A stretch of DNA of 64,000 bases from assembly GCF_003386095.1 (NCBI RefSeq), contig NZ_QREG01000003.1, positions 124,001 to 188,000 on the forward strand, written 5' to 3'. Each line of letters starts with the position of its first letter. Positions within the stretch are counted from its first letter, which is position 1. A model generated the notes under the pieces. It was not told the origin of the DNA and searched no databases. It saw only the letters and a list, made by a program, of their open reading frames with translations. The stretch is from Marinoscillum furvescens DSM 4134 (lineage in GTDB: Bacteria; Bacteroidota; Bacteroidia; Cytophagales; Cyclobacteriaceae). Positions 25,124 to 33,656 of the stretch are shown here, piece by piece. The translations under genes were made by a program, and so were the position numbers.

Positions 25124-27674
25124 GCAACTTCAGCACACCTACAAAACTCCCAAAGGCTGGGCACTAAAAATGGCCTGGAGAGATTCACGCCGGAGCAAAG
25201 GCAAATTGCTATTGTTCATTCTAGCCATATCTTTGGGTATTGCTGCGCTCGTTGGCATCACTTCCTTTCGGGAAAACCTGATGCAAGAAATCGACGATCA
25301 GGCCAAAACCCTCATCGGTGCGGATATAGAAGTAAAAGGCAGCCAGCCTCTGCCAGACAGCCTAATGCTGGCATTTTACGAAATGGCTCCGGAGATGTCC
25401 CGCGAGACCTACTTTGCCAGCATGGTGTATTTCCCACAAACGGATGGGACACGCCTGGCACAGGTACGAGCGCTTTCTGGCAAGTATCCTTACTACGGCA
25501 AGATAGAAACAGAGCCCGCCGATGCGGCAGATCGTTTTCAAGACGGACAATATGCTTTGGTAGACCAAAAGCTCATGATCCAGTACAATGTGGAGCTCGG
25601 TGACTCAGTAAAAGTGGGCAACCAAAGCTTTGAAATAATTGGGAAACTCAAAAAGATCCCGGGCCAAACAGAGATAGGTGCCACCGCTTCTCCTGTAGTC
25701 TACATACCCTTCAGCAGGCTAGATCAAACGGAGCTGCTCAAAAAAGGCAGTAGGGTCAATTACCTGAGCTACTTCCAGTTTCAGGAGCCCATAGATACCA
25801 CAGGCAAATGGTCAAAGCTGGTGACCCTCGCAGACAAGCAGGGTTTTCGCATTGATGATGTGGAAGAGCGCAAAGAAGAAACCGGTCGCTCATTTAAAGA
25901 CCTCACCAACTTCCTGGAGTTGGTAGCCTTCACAGCACTATTGCTGGGATGCATAGGTGTGGCCAGCTCCATGTATGTGTATACCAAAGAAAAAACCAGC
26001 ATTGTAGCCACCCTCCGCTGCCTGGGCATGAAAGCCCATCAGGCCATTCAAATATTCTTGCTTCAAGTAGCCATCTTTGGGTTTATAGGTGCTGCGTTTG
26101 GTGCATTGCTGGGCATGAGTATCCACATGTACCTCCCTGTACTGGTTTCAGATTTTATACCCGTCGAAATCACTCCTTCCTTTTCATGGACTGCCATTCT
26201 TGGTGGCATAGCTATTGGCGTGGTAGTGTCTATTCTGTTTGCATTACTTTCACTGGTAGCTCTCCGGCGTGTCAGTCCCTTACAGGCCATCCGCGCTGAC
26301 CTTGGTGTGGAGCGCTTCCGAGTAGATCCGGTACAGGTGCTTGTAGCGGCGGCTATTTTGCTGTTTATGGTGGTGATTATCTACTTGCAAATCGGCTCAC
26401 TACAAGACGCTGCGATTTTCACCGGAGGTCTAGCCCTGGCTATTGCTTTGCTTACCCTTATGGGAAAAGGTTTAGCCTGGCTAGTGAGAAAGCTACTACC
26501 TGCAAGTCTATCTTATGTCTGGAGGCAAGGCCTGTCCAATCTGTATCGGCCCCACAATCAAACCTCGCTTTTGATCACCACTTTAGGAATAGGCACCACT
26601 TTCATAGCTACACTGCTGTTTATGCAGCAACTACTCGTGGATAGAGTCACTATTGCAGGCTCCAGCGAGCGACCCAACACCATCCTTTTTGATATACAAA
26701 CACCACAAAAGGACGAAGTAAAAGCGCTCACACTTGACTATGACCTGCCCGTGATGCAAGAAGTGCCTATTGTGACCATGCGGCTGCAAGAGCTCAACGG
26801 GCTCACCAAAAATGAAGCGGAGGCAGACACCAGCATTAACACCCCTGACTGGGCTTATAACAGAGAGTACCGGGTTACCTATCGAGATAGCCTGATTGAC
26901 TCAGAGACTTTGGCTGAGGGCAAGTGGATAGGTCACATAGCGTCACCTTCGGATTCCATTTTTATATCTGTTTCGAAGGGATTTGCAGAAAACCTGGAAC
27001 TGAAAATTGGCGATGAGATGCTTTTCAATGTTCAGGGCGCTTTGATCAAAACCTATGTGGGCAGCTTTCGGGATGTAGATTGGAGACGTGTGCAAACGAA
27101 CTTCCTGGTCCTTTTCCCAAAAGGGGTACTCGAGCGGGCACCACAATTTCATGTGCTCATTACGCGCATAGATGATACGGACCTCTCTGCCCGCTATCAA
27201 CAGGCAGTAGTCCGCAGCTATCCCAACATATCCATTATCGATTTGGAACTGATTCTAGAAACGCTAGAAGAAATCCTTGGCAAAATCGCATTTGTCATCC
27301 GATTTATGGCCTTTTTTAGCATTGGCACCGGAGTGATCATGCTGATCAGCTCGATAGTGCTAAGCCGATTTCAGCGCATACGCGAAAATGTACTGCTGCG
27401 CACACTCGGGGCCACGAGCAGCAAACTCTGGAAAATCATCTTTGCAGAGTACTTCTTTTTAGGCACGCTAGGAGCATTTTCAGGCCTCATTTTAGCAACT
27501 ATAGTGACGACATTGCTAGGCAAATTCGTATTTGAATTCACCTTCGTGCCTGCTCCAGCAGCTAGCCTACTAGTGGCCGTAAGTGTGATTGCCCTGACCA
27601 CAAGCATCGGGCTGCTCAACAGCAGGTCGGTGATCCGTCAGCGCCCGATGGAAGTACTACGCAAGGAAATTTAG
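25116..27674 (+). CDS. FtsX-fold ABC permease, YbbP-like
   Basis: An 852-residue permease with a short cytosolic start, a first transmembrane helix (LLLFILAISLGIAALVGI, about residues 31-48), a periplasmic MacB-type domain, and a first FtsX block of three helices (about 265-390). A further pair of helices, a second periplasmic domain and a second FtsX block (about 735-840) follow. This duplicated layout is that of E. coli YbbP rather than the 400-residue LolC/E type. The GTG start is supported by the strong ribosome site at 25101-25108. The stop overlaps a convergent small gene by 4 bp. Likely role: lipid or lipoprotein handling coupled to the TesA-like enzyme. Confidence 0.92.
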   Translation: MDRQLQHTYKTPKGWALKMAWRDSRRSKGKLLLFILAISLGIAALVGITSFRENLMQEIDDQAKTLIGADIEVKGSQPLPDSLMLAFYEMAPEMSRETYFASMVYFPQTDGTRLAQVRALSGKYPYYGKIETEPADAADRFQDGQYALVDQKLMIQYNVELGDSVKVGNQSFEIIGKLKKIPGQTEIGATASPVVYIPFSRLDQTELLKKGSRVNYLSYFQFQEPIDTTGKWSKLVTLADKQGFRIDDVEERKEETGRSFKDLTNFLELVAFTALLLGCIGVASSMYVYTKEKTSIVATLRCLGMKAHQAIQIFLLQVAIFGFIGAAFGALLGMSIHMYLPVLVSDFIPVEITPSFSWTAILGGIAIGVVVSILFALLSLVALRRVSPLQAIRADLGVERFRVDPVQVLVAAAILLFMVVIIYLQIGSLQDAAIFTGGLALAIALLTLMGKGLAWLVRKLLPASLSYVWRQGLSNLYRPHNQTSLLITTLGIGTTFIATLLFMQQLLVDRVTIAGSSERPNTILFDIQTPQKDEVKALTLDYDLPVMQEVPIVTMRLQELNGLTKNEAEADTSINTPDWAYNREYRVTYRDSLIDSETLAEGKWIGHIASPSDSIFISVSKGFAENLELKIGDEMLFNVQGALIKTYVGSFRDVDWRRVQTNFLVLFPKGVLERAPQFHVLITRIDDTDLSARYQQAVVRSYPNISIIDLELILETLEEILGKIAFVIRFMAFFSIGTGVIMLISSIVLSRFQRIRENVLLRTLGATSSKLWKIIFAEYFFLGTLGAFSGLILATIVTTLLGKFVFEFTFVPAPAASLLVAVSVIALTTSIGLLNSRSVIRQRPMEVLRKEI

Positions 27675-27940
27675 TCTCGATACCATACGCGCAGCAGCTG
27701 GTACCAATGGGAACTCGACTCCCCGCCAGTCCACAGCTCGGTATCGTGGCTTCCCTCCTCGTCACTATCATGAATGTTGGGCAGCACCACTGTTTCCACA
27801 TTGACAATTTTGAGCGATGGATTTTCGCTGATCCATTGATTGGCAGCATTCAGGACTTCATCGAAACTCTGAATCTTGCCCGACTTAAACATTCCGCCTT
27901 TGGTTTTCTCCGGAACGAAATCTTTGGCTTGTAAAGACAT
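27671..27940 (-). CDS. small conserved protein of unknown function
   Basis: An 89-residue soluble protein with the central pattern FDEVLNAANQWISENP, VNVETVVLPN and the C-terminal WYQLLRVWY. I have an impression of similar short proteins in other bacteria, but no function. No signal peptide or metal motif. It is convergent with the permease gene (4-bp overlap) and divergent from a lipoprotein gene. Confidence 0.65.
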   Translation of the reverse strand: MSLQAKDFVPEKTKGGMFKSGKIQSFDEVLNAANQWISENPSLKIVNVETVVLPNIHDSDEEGSHDTELWTGGESSSHWYQLLRVWYRD

Positions 27941-27953
27941 AAATTTTAGACAG

Positions 27954-28004
27954 TTATGGTTTTATGAGGCTTAAAATATGAATTTTTCAAATACAAAACC
28001 ATAA
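27954..28004. repeat. inverted repeat in a divergent promoter region
   Basis: TTATGGTTTT (27954-27963) and AAAACCATAA (27995-28004) are perfect 10-bp arms separated by 31 bp. They lie between the small minus-strand gene starting at 27940 and the lipoprotein starting at 28078, so may be paired operator half-sites or a weak AT-rich hairpin. No T-run follows on either strand. Confidence 0.4.
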
Positions 28005-28077
28005 TTATCTAAGAATGCCCAAATGGCGTTGGCATTATTTGTGGTATGCATATCTTTATACCAAAGCCTACCAGCCC

Positions 28078-29214
28078 ATGATTAAAGTATTCAAAAGCGC
28101 GCTATTCCTTTTCGCTATTCTAACTATCGCTGCGTGTAGCAGTGGTAAAAAAGCACTCCAAAAAGGCAATTATGATAAGGCTGTGATGCAGGCCATCAAT
28201 CGCCTGCGAGCCAATGATGACCACAAAAAAGCTTCTTCTACGCTTCGCAAAGCCTATCAACTGGCCGTAGACATGCACCTCAACGGAGTGCAGCGTGCCA
28301 AGGCATCTAATGACCTTCTTAAATGGGAAGGTGTAGCTTATGAATACCAACAAATCAATTACCTCTATGACCAGATCCTGCGCTGCCCCGGCTGCAGAGA
28401 GGTGGTGAACAACCCTGTAAAATACGACCAACAGCAAGCTGAGGCAGAACGAAAAGCTGCAGATGCCCGCTATCAGTTAGGAGTTGAGGCGTTGAAATTC
28501 AAACAAAATCGGGCGAAAGCTGTGGAGGCACATCAGCACTTTCTGCGTGTAAGAGACTTTGTGCCTCGCTATAAAGATGTAGAGGAGAAGCTGCAAGAAG
28601 CGCTATTTTCCGCAACGCTAAAAGTAGTGATAGAGCCTATCCCCTCTCCTACCCGAATTTTCGATTTACGGCATGAGTTTTTCGTCAACAAAATCAATGA
28701 ATATCTCCACAATCACCTCATTAGCGAGTACGTGCGCTTCTATACGCCAGACGAAGTTCGCGCTCAGCAGTTAGATTATGTTGATCATGTGATCCAAATG
28801 GAGTTTGACCGCTTTAGTTTGGGCAATGTCTTTAGCAACAAAACCGTACGGGAGGTGAGCCGTGACAGTGTGGAGCTTGCAAAAAAAGATGGGGAGCCCG
28901 TATATGGTACCGTGAAAGCTACCATTACTGAACACGAAAAAGCTATCACTGGTGGAGGGTTGCTAGACTTTCAAGTTTATGACAATGAGCTCAACAAAGT
29001 GATCAGCCATGAAAAATTTCCTAGTGAATACACCTGGTCTATCCGCTGGGCCAATTTTAATGGTGACGAGCGTGCACTTAGTGAGGAAGATCTGGCGCTG
29101 GTCAACCGAGTAGAAGCACCCATACCCAATCCCCAATGGATGTTTGAAGAGTTTACTGCGCCATTATATGATCAGGTCATTAGCAAGCTTCGAGACTTTT
29201 ATAGGAGGTATTAA
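28078..29214 (+). CDS. lipoprotein with helical repeat-like N-terminus, unknown function
   Basis: About 378 residues from the ATG at 28078, which gives a signal ending in LTIAACSSG. An upstream in-frame ATG at 28015 would bury the signal behind 21 residues. After the Cys, residues 22-160 look like TPR-type helices (KKALQKGNYDKAVMQAINRL, YQLGVEALKF), with the CPGC motif near residue 100. The remainder is mixed alpha/beta. It probably works in the periplasm or at the outer membrane. It is convergent with the toxin gene at 29218, 3 bp apart. Not a family whose function I know. Confidence 0.78.
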   Translation: MIKVFKSALFLFAILTIAACSSGKKALQKGNYDKAVMQAINRLRANDDHKKASSTLRKAYQLAVDMHLNGVQRAKASNDLLKWEGVAYEYQQINYLYDQILRCPGCREVVNNPVKYDQQQAEAERKAADARYQLGVEALKFKQNRAKAVEAHQHFLRVRDFVPRYKDVEEKLQEALFSATLKVVIEPIPSPTRIFDLRHEFFVNKINEYLHNHLISEYVRFYTPDEVRAQQLDYVDHVIQMEFDRFSLGNVFSNKTVREVSRDSVELAKKDGEPVYGTVKATITEHEKAITGGGLLDFQVYDNELNKVISHEKFPSEYTWSIRWANFNGDERALSEEDLALVNRVEAPIPNPQWMFEEFTAPLYDQVISKLRDFYRRY

Positions 29215-29217
29215 AAA

Positions 29218-29508
29218 CTAAAGGCTATCAGGGTTCTGAGCATTTGCCCAAACCTTCAAAATCACAACATTTACTTCGTCATACTGATAGAATATTGTTG
29301 TATTGACAGAGTGTTGAAATTCTTTAGTGTTTGGCTTTCTTAAGGAGTCTTTGGCTCTTTGAGGATTCAATGCGATTAATTCTACACACTCTTCAAGTCT
29401 AACAAAAAATTTACGAATCTCTCTTTCAGTCCAATTTTCTTCTAAATATAAAATAATGTCAGAAAGGCTATTTTTTGCCTCTTCAGTCCAAATTACATTC
29501 AGAGCCAC
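29218..29508 (-). CDS. RelE/ParE-family toxin
   Basis: A 96-residue basic-to-neutral protein with the RelE/ParE layout: VIWTEEAKNSLSDIILYL at the start, a long alpha hairpin, then beta strands ending in VVILKVWANAQNP. The family acts on ribosome-bound mRNA (RelE) or gyrase (ParE); the W-x-x-x-A-x-x-x-L start fits ParE best, but this cannot be settled by eye. Start overlaps the antitoxin stop by 10 bp, normal order for type II modules. Confidence 0.85.
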   Translation of the reverse strand: MALNVIWTEEAKNSLSDIILYLEENWTEREIRKFFVRLEECVELIALNPQRAKDSLRKPNTKEFQHSVNTTIFYQYDEVNVVILKVWANAQNPDSL

Positions 29509-29696
29509 TTTTGATATAATTTCCTAACTTCTGAATGAGGCATAGTTTCTCCTTCTTCCGCCTGCTGAATTGATTTATCTAATGAAGTACCCAATTCAGA
29601 TTCTGCCTGCAAAAAGTTTTCCAACTTCCTTAGTTCTGCTTCGTCGAGTTTCATCATTTGCTCAATCAACTGATATTTTCTTGCTTCTATGCTCAT
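29499..29696 (-). CDS. antitoxin partner of the RelE/ParE toxin
   Basis: A 65-residue acidic protein from ATG at 29696 (MSIEARK). Helical throughout, with LDEAELRKLENFL in the middle and MPHSEVRKLYQKWL at the end, the last likely wrapping the toxin. The pattern resembles other Bacteroidota antitoxins that lack an obvious ribbon-helix-helix, so DNA binding is not evident. Overlaps the toxin gene by 10 bp. Confidence 0.8.
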   Translation of the reverse strand: MSIEARKYQLIEQMMKLDEAELRKLENFLQAESELGTSLDKSIQQAEEGETMPHSEVRKLYQKWL

Positions 29697-29773
29697 ACCA
29701 ATCACTTCTTACTTAACAAGATAAAACAAAAATTGACTCCATCAAAAACCAGAAAACTCAACGAAAACTATAT

Positions 29774-31447
29774 CTACTTCCCTTTCTGCTTTTCCCAGTT
29801 GTCACGCAGGGTGATGGTACGGTTAAAGACCAGTTTATCTGCCGTAGTGTCCTCATCTACACGGAAGTACCCCACACGCTCAAACTGCACCTGATCGCCT
29901 ACTTTCGCATCTTTCAATGAGCCCTCGAGCACAGCTCTAGTGTTGACCTCCAGAGAATTCGGGTTCAGGTGGTTTTTGAAATCATCCTCAATATCGTTGA
30001 GGTTCTCTGTGTGGAAAAGGCGATCATACATGCGGATCTCTGCATTCACGGCATGTTTGACGCTCACCCATCCGAGCGTCCCTTTTACTTTCTTGCCGCT
30101 CGTATCCTGACCACTGCGGGTTTCTGGGTCATATTCGGCATAGATCGTAGTGATCTCCCCGTTTTCATCCTTATCGAAGCCTGTACACTTGATGATGTAG
30201 GCGTACTTCAGCCGAACTTCACGCTCTGGCCCTAGCCGGTACCACTTGCGCGGACTTGGAGGGTTTTCCAAAAAGTCTCCACGGTCTATGTAAACCTCTC
30301 GGCCAAACAGCATGTCACGGGTACCCGCAGCTTCGTCTTCAGGGTTGTTCACAGCGGTGAGCACCTCCTCTTTGTCTTCTGGCCAGTTGGTAATCACGAG
30401 CTTCACCGGGTCGAGTATTCCAAAGACGCGATTAGTCTTTTTATTTAAATCTTCGCGTACGGCATGCTCCAGCAGTGCCACATCGGTGATCCCATCTCGA
30501 CGAGCTACCCCTACTTTTTTGATAAATTTCTTGATGGCATCAGGGGTAAATCCACGTCTGCGGATACCTGAAATAGTGGGCATTCGCGGATCATCCCAGC
30601 CTGCCACATGCCCCTCCTCTACCAGCTCTAGCAGCTTGCGCTTACTCACGATGGTGTACGAGAGATTGAGCCGGGCAAATTCGGTCTGCTTGGAAGGAAA
30701 AATTTCCAATTCGCTGATCAGCCACTCGTACAGTGGGCGGTGTACTTCAAACTCCAGAGTACACAGCGAGTGGGTCACTTTTTCGATACTATCCGATTGC
30801 CCGTGGGCAAAGTCATATGTAGGATAGATACACCATTCATTGGCTGTGCGGTGATGCTCCACATGCTTGATTCGGTAAAGAATCGGATCGCGCATGTGCA
30901 TGTTTGGTGACGACATGTCTATTTTGGCCCGGAGTACCTTTTCACCATTTTGGTACTTGCCGTCCTTCATCTCTGCAAAAAGCTGCAGGTTTTCTTCTAC
31001 AGATCTACTGCGAAATGGACTTTCCTTGCCCGGCTGAGTAGGCGTGCCTTTGATGGCATTAAACTCCTCCTGACTGAGGTCATCCACATAGGCTTTGCCT
31101 TTTTTGATCAAGGCAACTGCAAATTCATACAGCTGAGCAAAGTAGTCGGATGCATAGTGCTCACCATCCCACTTAAAGCCAAGCCATTCGATATTGCTTT
31201 TGATGGAGTCCACGTACTCCACGTCTTCCTTTTCGGGATTGGTATCGTCAAAGCGTAAGTTGCACTTGCCGCCAAATTTTTCAGCCAAACCGAAATTGAG
31301 GCAAATGGACTTAGCATGCCCAATGTGCAAATAGCCGTTGGGCTCCGGTGGAAAACGTGTCTGAATGGCCTGATGCTTCCCGCTTTTCAGGTCATTGTCG
31401 ATCATTTGCTCTATGAAGTTCAGCGATTCTTTCTTTTCGTTTTCCAT
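29774..31447 (-). CDS. glnS: glutaminyl-tRNA synthetase
   Basis: A class I synthetase of 557 residues from ATG at 31447; an in-frame upstream ATG (31492) adds 15 residues without conservation. The HIGH motif is in [15 protein letters not shown], the KMSKS equivalent is VSKRK in [11 protein letters not shown], and the C-terminal anticodon-binding beta-barrels follow (about 335-550). It charges tRNA-Gln directly. Presence of GlnS means this organism need not use GatCAB for Gln-tRNA. It stands between a TA pair and cdd. Confidence 0.97.
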   Translation of the reverse strand: MENEKKESLNFIEQMIDNDLKSGKHQAIQTRFPPEPNGYLHIGHAKSICLNFGLAEKFGGKCNLRFDDTNPEKEDVEYVDSIKSNIEWLGFKWDGEHYASDYFAQLYEFAVALIKKGKAYVDDLSQEEFNAIKGTPTQPGKESPFRSRSVEENLQLFAEMKDGKYQNGEKVLRAKIDMSSPNMHMRDPILYRIKHVEHHRTANEWCIYPTYDFAHGQSDSIEKVTHSLCTLEFEVHRPLYEWLISELEIFPSKQTEFARLNLSYTIVSKRKLLELVEEGHVAGWDDPRMPTISGIRRRGFTPDAIKKFIKKVGVARRDGITDVALLEHAVREDLNKKTNRVFGILDPVKLVITNWPEDKEEVLTAVNNPEDEAAGTRDMLFGREVYIDRGDFLENPPSPRKWYRLGPEREVRLKYAYIIKCTGFDKDENGEITTIYAEYDPETRSGQDTSGKKVKGTLGWVSVKHAVNAEIRMYDRLFHTENLNDIEDDFKNHLNPNSLEVNTRAVLEGSLKDAKVGDQVQFERVGYFRVDEDTTADKLVFNRTITLRDNWEKQKGK

Positions 31448-31541
31448 GGGTTTGAAAAATTTGTCGGCAAAGTAAATAGAAAGCTCCAACAAAAACCGCT
31501 TTTGCTATATGAAAAAGGCGATCTGTTGTTTAGCCGATCAT

Positions 31542-32015
31542 CTACTTGAGCGTATCGGCACCAAAGCTAAAGGGCAGCAGCTGGCGTGCGTCCTCCAGTA
31601 CCACAAACTGCCCCTCATGATCACGCATGATTACGGCTATTTTTTCATCCTGAAGCGTGGCATATTCCATCATCACCTGGCGGCAGCTTCCACACGAAAA
31701 TGAGTCAGCGCATTTTCCGTGTTCGTTTTGAGCGGCTATCGCTACTATACGGATGGACTGTTTGGTTTGCGACTTGGCCGCAAAAAGCGCCACGCGTTCA
31801 GCACATAGCCCTGATGGGTAGGCAGCGTTTTCCTGATTGTTGCCAGTGACAGTGCTACCATCTGCCAGCAGTACGGCACTTCCTACCAGAAAATTGGAAT
31901 AAGGCGCGTGAGCACCCTGCATAGCGTCTATGGCTGCTTGCGCTACTTGTTGTTGTTCATGAGGCAGCTCTTCGAAGGATTGCCTGCTATAAGCAATGCT
32001 TATGGTTTGTTGCAT
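31542..32015 (-). CDS. cdd: cytidine deaminase
   Basis: A 157-residue homotetrameric-type enzyme. The zinc site is CAE (Cys and catalytic Glu in GLCAERVALFAA) plus SCGSC, the usual C-x-x-C pair, and PYSNFLVGSAV and the NQENAAYPSG substrate loop are present. It converts cytidine and deoxycytidine to uridine forms for pyrimidine salvage. Short monocistronic gene downstream of the rhomboid gene in the same direction, 39 bp apart. Confidence 0.95.
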   Translation of the reverse strand: MQQTISIAYSRQSFEELPHEQQQVAQAAIDAMQGAHAPYSNFLVGSAVLLADGSTVTGNNQENAAYPSGLCAERVALFAAKSQTKQSIRIVAIAAQNEHGKCADSFSCGSCRQVMMEYATLQDEKIAVIMRDHEGQFVVLEDARQLLPFSFGADTLK

Positions 32016-32054
32016 ACATTTTTGAGTTGGGGTAAAGGATGTAAAACTAATGCA

Positions 32055-32678
32055 TCAGAAAATACTGTAGGTACTCACCTGATCAATAAATCCTTTGGCG
32101 GAAGCCGGATACATAGCGATCGCAAACACTGCTCCGTAGATGGCTCCATAGAGGTGGGCTTCGTGGTTGATATTGTCGCTTATGTTTCTACCCTGATAAT
32201 AAGAATAAACGATATAAATAGTCCCCAAAATAAACCCAGGCAAACACAGAATACCGTACAAGCAGATGTCATTGAGTGGAAAATACAGGATGCTGGCAAA
32301 TACCATGGCACTCACAGCACCGGAGGCTCCGAGGCTATTGTAGTTGAGCTGATCCTTCTTTTTCCAGGCCACTGGCAAGTCTGAAATCACAATCGCCGAC
32401 AAGTAAAAAAGAATGAACAAAACAGCTCCCATGCCACCGTACAGCTGCATAAATACCTGCTCAACCACGCGCCCAAAGAAGTAAAAGGTAAACATATTGA
32501 AGCCCAGGTGAATGTAACTTCCATGGATGAATCCAGAGGTAACAAACCTCCAATACTGGTTTTTCTTAAAAACCATAAACGGGTTCATCAGGGATTTTTG
32601 GAATACTTCTGCATTGCTAAAAGCCAGCAGGCTGATCGCCACAGTGACGATTATAATTAAAGTAGTAAGTGAAATCAT
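32055..32678 (-). CDS. rhomboid-family intramembrane serine protease
   Basis: A 207-residue protein with about six transmembrane helices. Catalytic Ser119 lies in NSLGASGAVSA and His175 in HEAHLYGAIYG, giving the Ser-His dyad; the HLGFNMF segment in helix 2 is also typical. It cleaves membrane proteins within the bilayer. Downstream of the polyprenyl synthetase gene by 3 bp and in the same direction. Substrates unknown. Confidence 0.93.
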   Translation of the reverse strand: MISLTTLIIIVTVAISLLAFSNAEVFQKSLMNPFMVFKKNQYWRFVTSGFIHGSYIHLGFNMFTFYFFGRVVEQVFMQLYGGMGAVLFILFYLSAIVISDLPVAWKKKDQLNYNSLGASGAVSAMVFASILYFPLNDICLYGILCLPGFILGTIYIVYSYYQGRNISDNINHEAHLYGAIYGAVFAIAMYPASAKGFIDQVSTYSIF

Positions 32679-32681
32679 GAA

Positions 32682-33656
32682 TTATTTTTCTCTTTTCATA
32701 AGCTGTGCAGCAAACCCTGCCAGCAGTTCTTTTCCTTCAGGTCTGGCATCCAGCCGGTCTAACAGCTCGAAACCTTTATCAAAATAACTGTTCATCAAAT
32801 TCGTAGTAAGCTCCCGAATGCCCAACTGATCATATATGGCTGTGACGGCCTCTACCTTCTCTGTAGAATCAAAATCTGTTTTTTCCAACCAGGAGTCCAG
32901 AGCCTCCTTTTCCTTTCCGGTCGCCAGCTCAAGTGCTTTGATCAGTAAAAAAGTCTTTTTATTGGAAATGATGTCACCGCCTACCTGTTTGCCAAACTTG
33001 GCCTGATCTGCATAAACATCTAGCAGGTCATCCATGAGCTGAAAGCCTACCCCCATCTGCACACCAACTTCATAAAGCTGCTTGCGACCTGGCTCCGCCA
33101 TGCCGGCCATCAGTGCGCCATACTCCAGGCTAAAGCCTAACAATACAGCGGTCTTTAGCCGAATCATGTTGATATACGCATCAACCGACACCTGACTTTC
33201 AGCTTCGAAATTCATATCGATCTGCTGACCTTCACACACCTCCACAGCGGTTTGGTTAAACAGACGGATGGCTTCCGGTAGGAGCTTCGGATTGATCTCC
33301 AGTAGTAAATCATATGCTTTTACGAGCATGGTATCTCCACTGAGAATGGCTACGGTGCTGTTCCACTTTTCATGTACAGTGGGCTGTCCTCTACGGAGCG
33401 GTGCCTCATCCATGATGTCATCGTGCATGAGGGTGAAGTTGTGAAAAACCTCGACAGCCAACGCCTGCCTCACTACTGCAGCTGCGTTTTCTTCTTTGAG
33501 CAAGTAGCCCAGCAGCACCAGCAGAGGACGCATGCGTTTTCCTCCTAATGACATGATATAGGAGATGGGTTCGTATAATTCTTTTGGCTCGGTGCCAAAT
33601 TGCAGCTTATCAATTTCTGCGCTGATTTGCTGCTGTAGCGTTTTTATGTCTGTCAT
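32682..33656 (-). CDS. trans-polyprenyl diphosphate synthase
   Basis: A 324-residue all-alpha prenyltransferase. First aspartate-rich motif DDIMDEAPLRRGQPTVH (about residues 78-94), second QLMDDLLDVY (about 205-214); GGKRMRPLLV near residue 34 and a KTA segment are present. It condenses IPP with allylic diphosphates; a chain length of farnesyl to octaprenyl (for menaquinone) cannot be read by eye. The start overlaps the rnr stop by 4 bp, so translation is coupled. Confidence 0.93.
   Translation of the reverse strand: MTDIKTLQQQISAEIDKLQFGTEPKELYEPISYIMSLGGKRMRPLLVLLGYLLKEENAAAVVRQALAVEVFHNFTLMHDDIMDEAPLRRGQPTVHEKWNSTVAILSGDTMLVKAYDLLLEINPKLLPEAIRLFNQTAVEVCEGQQIDMNFEAESQVSVDAYINMIRLKTAVLLGFSLEYGALMAGMAEPGRKQLYEVGVQMGVGFQLMDDLLDVYADQAKFGKQVGGDIISNKKTFLLIKALELATGKEKEALDSWLEKTDFDSTEKVEAVTAIYDQLGIRELTTNLMNSYFDKGFELLDRLDARPEGKELLAGFAAQLMKREK

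Noticed and set aside
31448-31492. N-terminal extension of GlnS
   Set aside because: No conserved residues; GlnS of this type starts close to the [12 protein letters not shown] region.
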